Positions 35,643-47,274 of a stretch of DNA of 64,000 nt are shown here, piece by piece (position 1 is the stretch's first letter; the number at the start of each line of letters is the position of its first letter). The DNA is from WHUA01 sp963711215 (GTDB lineage Bacteria; Pseudomonadota; Alphaproteobacteria; UBA8366). Both the position numbers and the translations under genes were made by a program. The notes beneath the pieces are model-generated. The model saw only the letters and a program-made list of their open reading frames with translations, searched no databases and was not told the origin of the DNA. Location of the stretch: positions 372,001 to 436,000 of the forward strand of contig CAVQDH010000002.1 in assembly GCA_963711215.1 (NCBI GenBank), written 5' to 3'.

Positions 35643-36935
35643 TCAAGCGTCGGAGAGGGCGGTCCCGGCGGTTGCCGGGGGGCGCACGCGGAGCAGGGTG
35701 ATCTGGTTGCGCTGGCGGCGCAAGATCTCGAAGCGGAAATTGTGGAAGCGGAAGACCTGGCCGGGATCGGGGATCATGCGGGCCTCGTAGAGGACCAGGC
35801 CGGCGATGGTCGTCGCCTCGTCGTCGGGGAGGTTCCACTCGAACTCGCGATTGAGGTCGCGGATCGTCACCGAGCCGTTGACGATGTAGCTGCCGTCGGC
35901 CTGGGGACGCGCGCCGGCGACCGTCGTGTCGTGCTCGTCGTCGATGTCGCCGACGATCTCCTCGAGGATATCCTCGAGCGTGACCACGCCCATGAAGGCG
36001 CCATACTCGTCGACGACGAGGGCGAAATGCTCGCGCCGCTGGCGGAATGCCTGAAGCTGCTCCAGCAGGCTGGTCGAGTCGGGGATGAACCAAGGCTCGG
36101 TGGCCACGGCGCGGATGTCGACGCTGTCCACGCCCTTTTCGTCCGTGCCGATCGCCCGCAGCAGCGCCTTCGCATGGACCACGCCGATGATGTTGTCCTG
36201 GTCCTTGTCGTAGAGCGGCAGCCGCGTATAGGGGCTGCGTAGAACCTGTTCCACCAGGTTGCGCGAGCTCTCCCGGATGTCCAGCATCTCGACGCTGCGC
36301 CGGTGGGTCATGACTTCGTAGACCTCGACATCGTCGAGATCCAGGATGCTGCGGAGCATCTGCCGCTCCTGGCGGATCTCCGGCGCCGATCCCTCATGCA
36401 GGGCGATGATGCCGCGCAGCTCCTCTTCGCGCTGGCTGTGCAGTTGCACGGGACTCACGCTGGCGCCGAAGGCGCGCAGCGTCCACTCGACGATCTTGCC
36501 CACCATCACGCTGATCGGGGCGAGCACGGCGACGGTCGGTCTGACGATCGGCGCGAGCACGAGAGCCATGCCGTCGGCATGGCCGAGGGCGTAGGTCTTC
36601 GGCAGCACCTCGGCGAAGATGAGAACGAGCACGGTCATCGCCGCCGTCGCGTAATAGACGCCGGCATCGCCGAAAATGTTCAGCAGCAGGCTGGTGGCCA
36701 GCGCGGAGGCGAAGATATTGACCACGTTATTGCCGAGCAGCAGGGCGCCGATCATGCGGGGCTTGCGCTCGTGCATGGCGATCACGACCTGGGCGCGGAG
36801 GTCGCCTTGCCGGGCCAGCTCGTACATGCGGGGGCCCGACGCCGCCGTCATCGCTGTTTCCGAGCCCGAGAAAAATGCCGAAATGACAATCAGCACTGCG
36901 ATCGAGGCGCCAGTAATCAGCCATTCCGCCGTCAT
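35643..36935 (-). CDS. HlyC/CorC (CNNM) family transporter with CBS domains
   Basis: A 430-residue membrane protein: DUF21/CNNM domain of about four hydrophobic segments (residues 6-170, including FFSGSETAMTAASGPRMYEL and GNNVVNIFASALATSLLL), two CBS domains (VMTHRRSVEMLDI to VVTLEDILEEIVGDI) and a C-terminal CorC/HlyC domain (DRDL-like region RDLNREFEWNLPDDEATTI). This group is linked to magnesium or other divalent cation efflux. Its start overlaps the aroB stop by 4 bases (ATGA), so it is translated from the aroK-aroB transcript. Confidence 0.93.
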   Translation of the reverse strand: MTAEWLITGASIAVLIVISAFFSGSETAMTAASGPRMYELARQGDLRAQVVIAMHERKPRMIGALLLGNNVVNIFASALATSLLLNIFGDAGVYYATAAMTVLVLIFAEVLPKTYALGHADGMALVLAPIVRPTVAVLAPISVMVGKIVEWTLRAFGASVSPVQLHSQREEELRGIIALHEGSAPEIRQERQMLRSILDLDDVEVYEVMTHRRSVEMLDIRESSRNLVEQVLRSPYTRLPLYDKDQDNIIGVVHAKALLRAIGTDEKGVDSVDIRAVATEPWFIPDSTSLLEQLQAFRQRREHFALVVDEYGAFMGVVTLEDILEEIVGDIDDEHDTTVAGARPQADGSYIVNGSVTIRDLNREFEWNLPDDEATTIAGLVLYEARMIPDPGQVFRFHNFRFEILRRQRNQITLLRVRPPATAGTALSDA

Positions 36936-38047
36936 AGCAGCATTGCTCCTTCGAACAGCGTCAGCAGGTCGTCGCGCGTCACGTCCTGGCTGAGAAACGC
37001 GTCGCCGATGCCGCGCGCCAGAACGAAGGTCATCTTGCCGTCGGCCACCTTCTTGTCTTTCGCCATGTGGCCGATCAGGGCCTCGGCCGACCAGATGTTG
37101 CCGAGCGCGTGCGCTGGCGTCGTCGGAAGGCCGATCGCCGCCAGGTGCCGGCGGGCGAGATCGGCGTCGACGGCCTCACAATGGCCGAGCTGCACCGAAA
37201 GGTCGAAGGCGAGGGCCATGCCGATGGCGACCGCCTCGCCATGCAGCAGCGCGTCGCCGAATCCGGTTTCAGCCTCCAAGGCGTGGGCGAAGGTATGGCC
37301 GAGATTGAGCAGCGCGCGCTGGCCCGTCTCGCGCTCGTCGGCGGCGACGATGGCGGCTTTCGCCTGGCAGCTCCGCACGATGGCGTGCCGCCGCGCGTCC
37401 GGATCGCCGTCGCGCACGGCCGGCCCGTGGCCTTCGAGCCATTCGAAGAATTCCTTGTCGCCGAGCAGCCCGTATTTGACCACCTCGGCATAGCCGGCGA
37501 GCAGCTCGCGCTTCGGCAGGGTGTCCAGGATGCCGGTGTCGGCGATGACCAGCCGGGGCTGGTGGAACGCGCCGATCAGATTCTTGCCGTGTCGGGTATT
37601 GATGCCCGTCTTGCCGCCGACCGAGCTGTCGACCTGGGCCAGCAAGGTCGTCGGAATCTGTACGAAATCGAGCCCGCGCAGCGCGATCGCGGCGGCGAAC
37701 CCGGTGATGTCGCCGACCACGCCGCCGCCAAGCGCGACAAGCGTCGTGCGGCGCTCGATCCCGGCATCGAGGATGCGGTTCATCAGGCTTTCGAGATGGC
37801 TGAAATCCTTGGTCTGCTCGCCGGGCGGGAGGACGATCGCGCTATGGGCGATGCCGGCCTTCTCGAGCGAGACGGCGAGGGCATCGAGATGCAGCGCGCC
37901 GACCGTCTCGTCGGTCACGACGACGACCCGCTTTTGCCGCAGCACCGGCGCCATCAGCTCGCCCGCGCGGGCAAAGACATCCTCGCCGACGATGATGTCG
38001 TAGCGCCGGTCAGCGAGATCGACCGTAACAGTTTCGGTGGCATTCAT
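36932..38047 (-). CDS. aroB: 3-dehydroquinate synthase
   Basis: Second step of the shikimate pathway: converts DAHP to 3-dehydroquinate using NAD+ and a divalent metal. 371 residues. NAD-binding and active-site segments include VVVTDETVGALHLDAL, ALGGGVVGDITGFAAA and TLLAQVDSSVGGKTGIN; metal ligands are expected in YAEVVKYGLL and the histidines of NLGHTFAHALE and LLHGEAVAIGM. Overlaps aroK upstream and the CNNM gene downstream by four bases each (ATGA), a tightly coupled operon. Confidence 0.97.
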   Translation of the reverse strand: MNATETVTVDLADRRYDIIVGEDVFARAGELMAPVLRQKRVVVVTDETVGALHLDALAVSLEKAGIAHSAIVLPPGEQTKDFSHLESLMNRILDAGIERRTTLVALGGGVVGDITGFAAAIALRGLDFVQIPTTLLAQVDSSVGGKTGINTRHGKNLIGAFHQPRLVIADTGILDTLPKRELLAGYAEVVKYGLLGDKEFFEWLEGHGPAVRDGDPDARRHAIVRSCQAKAAIVAADERETGQRALLNLGHTFAHALEAETGFGDALLHGEAVAIGMALAFDLSVQLGHCEAVDADLARRHLAAIGLPTTPAHALGNIWSAEALIGHMAKDKKVADGKMTFVLARGIGDAFLSQDVTRDDLLTLFEGAMLL

Positions 38048-38610
38048 GATCCGGCATCCGTTGCGAGGAAGCGTTCGATATATGTAATGACGCGCTCCAC
38101 GGTTTCATCCAGCGGGCCATCGTTGCTTTCGACCGTGATGTCCGCTTCGGAATAGACCGGGTAGCGGGTTTGCATAAGCCGTTCAAGGGTGCCCTTCGGG
38201 TCTTCGGTGTTCAGCAAGGGCCGGTGGCTGCGGCGGCGCACCCGGTGCCACAGCGTCTCGAGGTCCGCTTTCAGCCAGATCGAGATGCCGGCATCCTTGA
38301 TTGCCTGCCGGACACGCGGGTCCATGAAGGCCCCGCCACCGGTTGCCAGCACGCAGACGGATTGCTTCAGCAGGCGCTCGATGACCCGCCGCTCGCCGTC
38401 CCGGAATGCGACCTCGCCATGCAGGGCAAAGATGTCCGAAATCGTGCAGCCCGCGGCGAGCTCGATCTCCTCATCGGCATCGACGAAAGGCAGGTCGAAC
38501 CGGGCGGCCAGGCGGCGGCCGACGGCCGTCTTGCCCGCCCCCATCATGCCGACCAGGACGAGCGGTTTGGGCAACGGGAAGGGTGGTGCGGATTTCGGCT
38601 TGCCCGTCAT
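38044..38610 (-). CDS. aroK: Shikimate kinase
   Basis: Phosphorylates shikimate at the 3-hydroxyl. The 188-residue protein has Walker A VGMMGAGKTAVGRRLAAR, shikimate-binding DADEEIELAAG and FRDGERRVIERLL, the glycine triplet LATGGGAF, and the lid HRPLLNTEDPKGTLERLM. A 4-base overlap joins it to aroB. The start gives MTGKPKSAPPFPLPKPLVLV; the 156-base region upstream is shared with the divergent small membrane protein gene. Confidence 0.97.
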   Translation of the reverse strand: MTGKPKSAPPFPLPKPLVLVGMMGAGKTAVGRRLAARFDLPFVDADEEIELAAGCTISDIFALHGEVAFRDGERRVIERLLKQSVCVLATGGGAFMDPRVRQAIKDAGISIWLKADLETLWHRVRRRSHRPLLNTEDPKGTLERLMQTRYPVYSEADITVESNDGPLDETVERVITYIERFLATDAGS

Positions 38611-38793
38611 TCATATTCTGCGTTTTGCGTCCGTCGATCGTTGAATCGCGACTCAGGGGGCTATATGCTGCCGCAGAATTGCCATAGTGCAGCGATAGCG
38701 TAAAGACTCAACACGTTCTTGCAGCCTATTCACCGCTACCATTGCATGAGCAGATAAGGTAGGGCCATGGCTGCTTCCTCAGCAGACAATCAT

Positions 38794-38934
38794 ATGAACC
38801 GCTTCACTCTCACGCTCCTGATCGCATTTTTCGCTCTCATCGCCACGGGTGTCGTATTCCTGGCGTCGTGGGATATTCCGCCGCCATCCAAATCGGTGGA
38901 GAAGGTTCTCGATGACGGACGGTTTCCGCGTTAA
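38794..38934 (+). CDS. Small single-pass membrane protein (46-55 aa)
   Basis: Short ORF starting MNRFTLTLLIAFFALIATGV, with one strong transmembrane helix, then a short tail ending KVLDDGRFPR. An in-frame ATG 27 bases earlier (38767) would give 55 residues. It ends at 38934 and overlaps the start of the next gene (38912) by 23 bases in another frame, which suggests translational coupling. The helix-plus-tail composition and codon use look coding, but I do not recognise the family. Confidence 0.6.
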   Translation: MNRFTLTLLIAFFALIATGVVFLASWDIPPPSKSVEKVLDDGRFPR

Positions 38935-40759
38935 AGGACGATTTGCGGCGGCCTTGATCGCTGCGTCTTCGCTCCTGGTAACGCCGGCCCTTGCGGCGGA
39001 TATCCAACTGGCGCAGGACGGGCCCGTGCGCCTGATGCCGCGGCGCGACCTGTCGAACCCGGTCCCGCAAAGCCAGCCATCCCAACCGTCCCAGCCGTCC
39101 GAGGGGGCGGCGCCAGGCGCACCGGAGCAGGAAACCCAGCCGCTGCCGGAGATCCAGGTGAAGGATCTGGGCTCCGTCGACCCTGAGGCGGTCGGTACGC
39201 TCGATGCCGCGAGCGGCGGCTTCAGCGCGAATATGTGGCTCGGCACGCCGCGGTCGACGATCGAGCGATTGATCGGCAGCGTCCCTGCCGAGATACGCTC
39301 GCCCGTGATGCGCGGGCTTGCCGAGCGGCTGCTGCTGACCGCCGCCGCGCTGCCGCCGGCCGATTCGGCGGCTTCCGGCGACAAGGCCGCGCGATCGATC
39401 CTGTCGCTGCGGGTCGAGCGGCTCCAGGCGATGGGGCTCGTCGACGCCGCCAGGGCTCTGATCGAGGCTTCGCCGACCCGCGCGCGCGATCCCGAGCTCA
39501 TCCGGCTCTATGTCGAGAACCTGCTGCTGGCGAACGATCTCGGCGGCGCTTGCGCGGAGACCAAGCGCGACGCGGCAAACCTCGTCTCGCATTTCTGGCA
39601 GCGCATGACGATTTTTTGCCAGCTGCTCGCCGGCGACAACGACGGCGCCCAGTTCGGCGCCAATGTCCTCGCCGAAAGCCCGGACGCCGCCGACAAGCCC
39701 TTCCTGACGATCGTCGACATGATGGAGCAGAAGCGCCCGGCGCGTCTCGACTCGCTGCCGTCGCCGACGCCGCTCGATCTGGCGATGCTGCGCAGCATGA
39801 ACGCGCCGCTGCCGGCCGACGTGGTGGACAAGGCCGCACCGCCGATATTACGGGCAATCGGCATCAGCCCCAACGCCGATCTCGACCTCCGGCTGCACGC
39901 GGCGGAGCGGGCCGCGCTCGTCGGCGCCATCGACATCAAGCGCCTGGCGCAGATCTACATGAGCATCGAGTTCAGCGAGAACGAGCTCAACAACGCGCTG
40001 TCCACGGCCGAGAAGAACTGGACGCCGCGCGGCCGGGCCCTGCTGTATCGCGCGGCGCGCATGCAAACCGTGCCCACCGCCAAGGCGGCGGTGGTCCAGA
40101 AGGCCTTCGAGCTCGGACGGCGGGATGGGCATCTGCTCCTGCTCGTGCGCCTTTACCGGGATATTCTCAAGGGAATCCCGGTCTCGGCGGACCTGGCATG
40201 GTTCGCGGGCGAGGCGGCGAAAGGGCTGCTGGCGCTGGGCGAAAAGGATGCGGCGCGGCCCTGGGTGACGCTGCTCCGCGAGCGCGAGCTGCGGGACGAG
40301 GACGCGCGGAAAGCACGCGACCGGCTGTGGGCGCTCGCGATCATGGCGGGCGACGACCGCTACCGGGTCGACGACATGGAGAGCATGTCCGCCTGGCTCA
40401 ACGTGCTGCGGGAGGAGGAGCCGGACCTGGCCTATGAGCGCGCGGGACTGGCGCTCGTCCTGATGCAGGCGATCGGCGTCCAGGTGCCCGCGAACTATTG
40501 GCAGACGCTGCTGCAGCCGCCGCGCCGGTCGCCCGTGCTGGTGCCGCCGCCGGCCTTCATTCCCGCGCTGGAAGAGGCGGTGCGCGGCGGGCGCCTGGGC
40601 GAGTCCGTGCTGATCTCGATCCTCACGCTGGGACCCGACGGTACGCTTGGCGCCGACGCGTCGCTGCTGCGGGATGTGATCGTGGCCTTGCGCACGAGCG
40701 GCCTCGAGACCGAGGGGCGGACGCTCGCCCTCGAAGCGGCCTTCGTCAACGGCCTCTGA
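38912..40759 (+). CDS. Conserved exported alpha-helical protein, unknown function
   Basis: A 615-residue protein. It has a signal peptide (KGRFAAALIAASSLLVTPALA, probable cleavage after ALA at about 28), a proline/serine/glutamine-rich linker (NPVPQSQPSQPSQPSEGAAP) and then about 500 residues of regular helix pairs with TPR-like spacing (RVERLQAMGLVDAARALIEA; LYVENLLLANDLGGACAETK). It is probably a periplasmic scaffold. The gene lies between the small membrane ORF and xerD, with the xerD start 4 bases after its stop. I do not recognise a named family. Confidence 0.75.
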   Translation: MTDGFRVKGRFAAALIAASSLLVTPALAADIQLAQDGPVRLMPRRDLSNPVPQSQPSQPSQPSEGAAPGAPEQETQPLPEIQVKDLGSVDPEAVGTLDAASGGFSANMWLGTPRSTIERLIGSVPAEIRSPVMRGLAERLLLTAAALPPADSAASGDKAARSILSLRVERLQAMGLVDAARALIEASPTRARDPELIRLYVENLLLANDLGGACAETKRDAANLVSHFWQRMTIFCQLLAGDNDGAQFGANVLAESPDAADKPFLTIVDMMEQKRPARLDSLPSPTPLDLAMLRSMNAPLPADVVDKAAPPILRAIGISPNADLDLRLHAAERAALVGAIDIKRLAQIYMSIEFSENELNNALSTAEKNWTPRGRALLYRAARMQTVPTAKAAVVQKAFELGRRDGHLLLLVRLYRDILKGIPVSADLAWFAGEAAKGLLALGEKDAARPWVTLLRERELRDEDARKARDRLWALAIMAGDDRYRVDDMESMSAWLNVLREEEPDLAYERAGLALVLMQAIGVQVPANYWQTLLQPPRRSPVLVPPPAFIPALEEAVRGGRLGESVLISILTLGPDGTLGADASLLRDVIVALRTSGLETEGRTLALEAAFVNGL

Positions 40760-40763
40760 CAGC

Positions 40764-41708
40764 ATGGCGGACACGCAAGCATTGGCGGAGGCCTGGCGGC
40801 TGGAGACCTTTCTCGAGATGCTGACGGCCGAGCGCGGCGCATCGGCGAACACGATCATCGCCTACCGGCGGGATCTGGAAGAATTCTTCGCGATGATGTC
40901 GGCGCGAGGCCGCCGCCTTGCCAGCGTCACGACGGAGGATATCCGCCAATACGTGACCCGGCTGGCCGAGGCGGGGTTCGCGGCCACGACGGCCGCGCGC
41001 CGTCTTTCCGCGCTGCGCCAGTATTTCGGCTTCCTGTTTGCCGAGGGCATGCGGCCGGACGACCCGACCGCCATGGTCGACGGTCCGCGGCTCGGCCGCC
41101 CGTTGCCGAAGATCCTGGACGAGGAGGAGGTCGAGCAGCTGCTTGCCGCGGCGCGCGAGATGCCTGGCTCGGAAGGGATCCGGCTCACCGCCATGATCGA
41201 GCTGTTGTACGCCACCGGGCTCCGCGTGTCGGAGCTGGTGACGCTGCCGCTCGCGGCCGTGGTGCGCAACCCGGACGTGATCGTGGTGCGCGGCAAGGGC
41301 GAGCGCGAGCGGATGGTGCCCTTGACCCGCCCGGCGCGCCGGACGTTGCAGGCCTATTGCAACATCCGCGACGAGTTCGTGCCGGCCGGCGCCCGGTCCG
41401 CGTGGCTCTTCCCCTCGCACGGCAAGGAGGGGCATCTGACGCGCCAGCGGTTCGGCCAGATGCTGAAGGCGCTGGCGGACGAATGCGGAATCGACCGGCA
41501 TAAGATAAGCCCGCATGTTCTCCGGCACGCCTTCGCGAGCCATCTGCTGGCGAATGGCGCCGATCTCAGGTCGGTGCAGCAGATGCTGGGGCACGCCGAC
41601 ATCTCGACGACGCAGATCTACACCCATGTACTCGATGAGCGGCTGCAGGCGCTGGTGCGCGACAAGCACCCGCTCGCCGGCCGGGCCGGAGGACGGCGCC
41701 GTTCCTGA
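40764..41708 (+). CDS. xerD: Tyrosine recombinase XerD
   Basis: Site-specific recombinase that resolves chromosome dimers at dif with XerC. The 314-residue protein has an N-terminal SAM-like core-binding domain (AWRLETFLEMLTAERGASAN) and the catalytic residues R154 (ATGLRVSELV), K178 (GKGERERMVP), H251 and R254 (HVLRHAFASH), H277 (LGHADIST) and Y286 (QIYTHV). The genomic position before accA is the common alphaproteobacterial one, so it is a housekeeping gene rather than a mobile-element integrase. Confidence 0.93.
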   Translation: MADTQALAEAWRLETFLEMLTAERGASANTIIAYRRDLEEFFAMMSARGRRLASVTTEDIRQYVTRLAEAGFAATTAARRLSALRQYFGFLFAEGMRPDDPTAMVDGPRLGRPLPKILDEEEVEQLLAAAREMPGSEGIRLTAMIELLYATGLRVSELVTLPLAAVVRNPDVIVVRGKGERERMVPLTRPARRTLQAYCNIRDEFVPAGARSAWLFPSHGKEGHLTRQRFGQMLKALADECGIDRHKISPHVLRHAFASHLLANGADLRSVQQMLGHADISTTQIYTHVLDERLQALVRDKHPLAGRAGGRRRS

Positions 41709-41795
41709 GGGAAACGGCCCGCCCTGCTCGCTGTCAATTTCCCATCGTCTATGTTAGGAACGCCCGTCGATCTGGGGGGGAGGTTGGCCGGGTAG

Positions 41796-42752
41796 ATGAA
41801 GCATTTTCTCGATTTCGAAAAGCCGATTGCCGAACTGGAAGGCAAGATCGAGGAGTTGCGCCATCTTTCCGGCGCGGAAGACCTCAACATCGCCGACGAG
41901 GTATCGAAGCTGCAGGTCAAGGCCGACCGGCTGCTGCGGCAGACCTATCAGAAGCTGACGCCCTGGCAGAAGGTGCAGGTCGCCCGGCATCCGGAGCGGC
42001 CGCATTTCAACGATTACATTGCCCGGCTGATGCAGGATTTCACCCCGATTGCGGGCGACCGCTGCTTCGCCGACGACAAGGCGATCCTTGGCGGGATCGG
42101 GCGCTTCCGGGGTTATTCCTGCGTCATCCTCGGCCAGGAAAAGGGCGCGGACACGAACGAGCGCGTCGAACACAACTTCGGCATGGCGCGGCCGGAAGGA
42201 TACCGCAAGGCCCGCCGGCTGATGGAGCTCGCCGACCGCTTCTCGCTGCCGGTCATCAGCCTGGTCGACACGCCGGGCGCCTATCCCGGGGTGGGCGCGG
42301 AAGAGCGCGGGCAGGCGGAGGCGATCGCCCGCTGCATCGAGACCTGCCTCTGCATCCGCGTTCCCTTGGTGAGCGCGATCATCGGCGAGGGCGGGTCGGG
42401 CGGCGCGATCGCCATCGCTGCCGGCGATACGGTCGTCATGCTGGAGCACAGCGTCTATTCGGTCATCTCCCCGGAAGGCTGCGCATCGATCCTGTGGCGC
42501 AGCGCCGAGCAGAGCCAGACGGCCGCCGAGGCCCTGCGCCTCACGGCGCAGGATCTTCTCGAACTGCACCTGATCGACAAGATCCTGCCCGAGCCGCTCG
42601 GCGGCGCGCACCGCGACCCGGCGGACACCATCGATCGCCTGGGCGATGCGCTGGAGGACGAGATCAAGCGGCTGATCGTACAGGACGGCGGTTTGCTGCG
42701 GCGGCGCCGGCGCGATAAGTTCCTGGAAATGGGCAAACAGGTGGCGCCGTGA
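41796..42752 (+). CDS. accA: Acetyl-CoA carboxylase carboxyltransferase subunit alpha
   Basis: With AccD transfers the carboxyl group from biotin to acetyl-CoA, the first step of fatty acid synthesis. 318 residues; recognisable text: FLDFEKPIAELEGKIEELR at the N-terminus, PRxDRPHF-like RHPERPHFNDYI, and the CoA/biotin site LVDTPGAYPGVGAEERGQAE followed by IIGEGGSGGAIAIAAGDTV. Its stop overlaps the GTG start of the following lipoprotein gene. Confidence 0.97.
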   Translation: MKHFLDFEKPIAELEGKIEELRHLSGAEDLNIADEVSKLQVKADRLLRQTYQKLTPWQKVQVARHPERPHFNDYIARLMQDFTPIAGDRCFADDKAILGGIGRFRGYSCVILGQEKGADTNERVEHNFGMARPEGYRKARRLMELADRFSLPVISLVDTPGAYPGVGAEERGQAEAIARCIETCLCIRVPLVSAIIGEGGSGGAIAIAAGDTVVMLEHSVYSVISPEGCASILWRSAEQSQTAAEALRLTAQDLLELHLIDKILPEPLGGAHRDPADTIDRLGDALEDEIKRLIVQDGGLLRRRRRDKFLEMGKQVAP

Positions 42753-43171
42753 AACGATTCGCCATGTTGCTTCCGTTTCTTCTGCTGCTCGCCGGTTGCG
42801 GCGACACATGGGAGAAGCTCACGAACTGGGATTTCGGCTGGGGCCACGACCGCGCGGTGAGCGCGGAACGCACGCCGGTCGCCGTCCCCGATACGCCCGC
42901 GCCGAGCCGCGCGGGCGGGCAGACCCTGCGAACCGCCAGCGGGACGGCCACGGGCGGATGCTATCGCGGGAAGCTGACCGACGAAGGCGTCACCTGTCAG
43001 GCCATGCGGACGGAAGACGGCAGGCTGCTGACCTTGGGCGGGCCCTTGCGCGGGTTCGGGACAGGGGATTCGGTCTGCGTCTGCGGCGTCCCATCAGCGC
43101 AGCAATTCTGCAAGCAGGGGCTGACGCTGCTGATCCGCGAAATCTCGGACACCTGCGCCAACATCCAATAG
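42749..43171 (+). CDS. Small lipoprotein, DUF5818-like
   Basis: A 140-residue predicted outer- or inner-membrane lipoprotein: signal MKRFAMLLPFLLLLAGC with lipobox LAGC (cysteine 17). The mature part has a cysteine-rich domain (GGCYRGKLTDEGVTCQAMRT, VCVCGVPSAQQFC) that resembles an OB-like DUF5818 fold. Start is GTG overlapping the accA stop (GTGA), so translation is coupled to accA. Function unknown; disulfides are likely in the periplasm. Confidence 0.78.
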   Translation: MKRFAMLLPFLLLLAGCGDTWEKLTNWDFGWGHDRAVSAERTPVAVPDTPAPSRAGGQTLRTASGTATGGCYRGKLTDEGVTCQAMRTEDGRLLTLGGPLRGFGTGDSVCVCGVPSAQQFCKQGLTLLIREISDTCANIQ

Positions 43172-43174
43172 GAA

Positions 43175-43199
43175 ACGCCGCCCTGGTTTGGGGCGGCGT
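43175..43199. terminator. Stem-loop between convergent lipoprotein and secA genes
   Basis: ACGCCGCCC (43175-43183) and GGGCGGCGT (43191-43199) form a perfect 9-bp stem with a 7-base loop, 4 bases after the lipoprotein stop. There is no T-run on either side, so ending may need Rho; the position between convergent genes supports a bidirectional role. Confidence 0.55.
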
Positions 43200-43228
43200 C
43201 CGGAAGCAGGTCTGTCACACAAGCCGAT

Positions 43229-45983
<2,755 letters not shown>

Positions 45984-46349
45984 GAGGACCTCGATTTGGG
46001 GACGGCGCTTGAAAGCACCGGGTTTCCGCGCATACGCCAGTGACATAAGCACAGTGTTGTGATCTGTCAACGACCGCAAGGGCGGCGGACGGAGCGCCTG
46101 CCGAAGGCCTCTCGGCGGCGGTCACGGCCGTTTCCGGCCCGGCTTTCCGCCGCGAACCGCCCGCCGGGCGGCAAGGTGGCGCGCTTTACACCCTGCCGCG
46201 CCCTATGTCATGGATCTATTGCGACAAATTGTGCGTCGACGGCGTGCCTTGTTCTGATTGCCTACATATGCATTATGCGCGCTGAAGACGGACCCGCCGG
46301 CCCCGGTGAAGCGGCGGGCCGCCCGATATCTCGATGAAAGGATGTGTCC
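45984..46349. other. 366-base intergenic region between divergent secA and parvulin genes
   Basis: No credible gene. It contains the putative secA promoter at 46042-46070 and must hold the promoter of the plus-strand parvulin gene. The middle part (46080-46200) is GC-rich with no clear signal; the part next to the parvulin start is AT-richer. Confidence 0.5.
46042..46070 (-). promoter_or_regulatory. Putative sigma-70-type promoter of secA
   Basis: On the minus strand TTGACA (46065-46070) is followed after 17 bases by TATGTC (46042-46047), about 58 bases before the secA start. The -35 is perfect, the -10 is only 3 of 6. Confidence 0.5.
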
Positions 46350-47267
46350 ATGAACCGGCTTTGTGCGATGGCCGCTGTCGTTTCGCTGGTCGCTGCATTC
46401 GCCGCGGGGCCCGCGGCGGCGCAAGCGCAGCAGTCGCCATCGACGGGTGCGAAGAACGATCCGTCCAAAGTGGTCGACGCGGTGGTCGAAGGCCAGCCGA
46501 TATATCAGTCGGAGGTCATCGCCGCCTTCCACAGCTTGCCGCCGAATGTTCAGAGGGAAGGCATAGAAAGGGTCTATGACCGCCTGCTCGAGATGCTCAT
46601 CGAACGCAATATGATGACGGTTTACGGCCGCCGGGAGAAATACGACCAGGACCCGGAGGTCAAGCGCCGCTTGAAATTGGCCGAAGACCAGATTATCCGC
46701 GAAGTCTATCTCGATCGCCTGATCAAGAAGTACCTGACCGAGGAGCGGATCCGGGCGCATTACGACGAAGTTGTGCGCAAGCATCCGCCGACGAAGGAGA
46801 TCAGGGCGCGGCATATCCTGGTTGATAGCGAGGCCAAGGCCAAAGAGATGATCAAGCTGGCCAAGGGCGGCGAGGATTTCGCAAAGCTCGCGGCCAAGAA
46901 TTCGATCGGGCCGTCGGCGCAGCGCGGCGGCGATCTCGGTTATTTCACGGCGAACGAGATGGTGAAGCCGTTCTCCGACGTCGCCTTCAAGCTCAAGAAG
47001 GGCGAGATTTCGCCAAAACCGGTCAAGACGCAGTTCGGCTGGCATGTCATAAAGGTCGAGGACGTGCGCACGCGCAAGGTTCCCCCTTATGAGAAGGTCA
47101 AGGCGCAGATGCGGCGTGAGGTCTGGGAACAGCTGGGCCAGGATTTCCTCCGGCAGTACCGTCAGCAGGCCCATGTCGAGCGATTCTCCTTCGACGGCAA
47201 GACAAAGTTGCCGGAGCTCCCGCAAGGGACGCCGGCGGCGCCGGCTGCGGCAACTAAACCCAAATAG
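46350..47267 (+). CDS. Periplasmic peptidylprolyl isomerase (parvulin/SurA-PrsA type)
   Basis: A 305-residue exported foldase. Signal peptide MNRLCAMAAVVSLVAAFAAG with probable cleavage after AQA; N-terminal chaperone helices (VVDAVVEGQPIYQSEVIAAF); a PpiC/parvulin domain with EIRARHILVDSEAKAKEMIK, GPSAQRGGDLGYF and TQFGWHVIKVEDVR; a C-terminal helical return and a basic/Pro-Ala tail. It helps fold periplasmic or outer membrane proteins. The ATG at 46350 with AGGA upstream is preferred over the GTG six bases earlier. argJ follows after 7 bases. Confidence 0.93.
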   Translation: MNRLCAMAAVVSLVAAFAAGPAAAQAQQSPSTGAKNDPSKVVDAVVEGQPIYQSEVIAAFHSLPPNVQREGIERVYDRLLEMLIERNMMTVYGRREKYDQDPEVKRRLKLAEDQIIREVYLDRLIKKYLTEERIRAHYDEVVRKHPPTKEIRARHILVDSEAKAKEMIKLAKGGEDFAKLAAKNSIGPSAQRGGDLGYFTANEMVKPFSDVAFKLKKGEISPKPVKTQFGWHVIKVEDVRTRKVPPYEKVKAQMRREVWEQLGQDFLRQYRQQAHVERFSFDGKTKLPELPQGTPAAPAAATKPK

Positions 47268-47274
47268 GTAAGCG

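Noticed and set aside
40764..41708. Phage-type integrase marking a mobile element
   Set aside because: It matches XerD over its full length and lies next to accA; no attachment-site duplication or cargo is seen.
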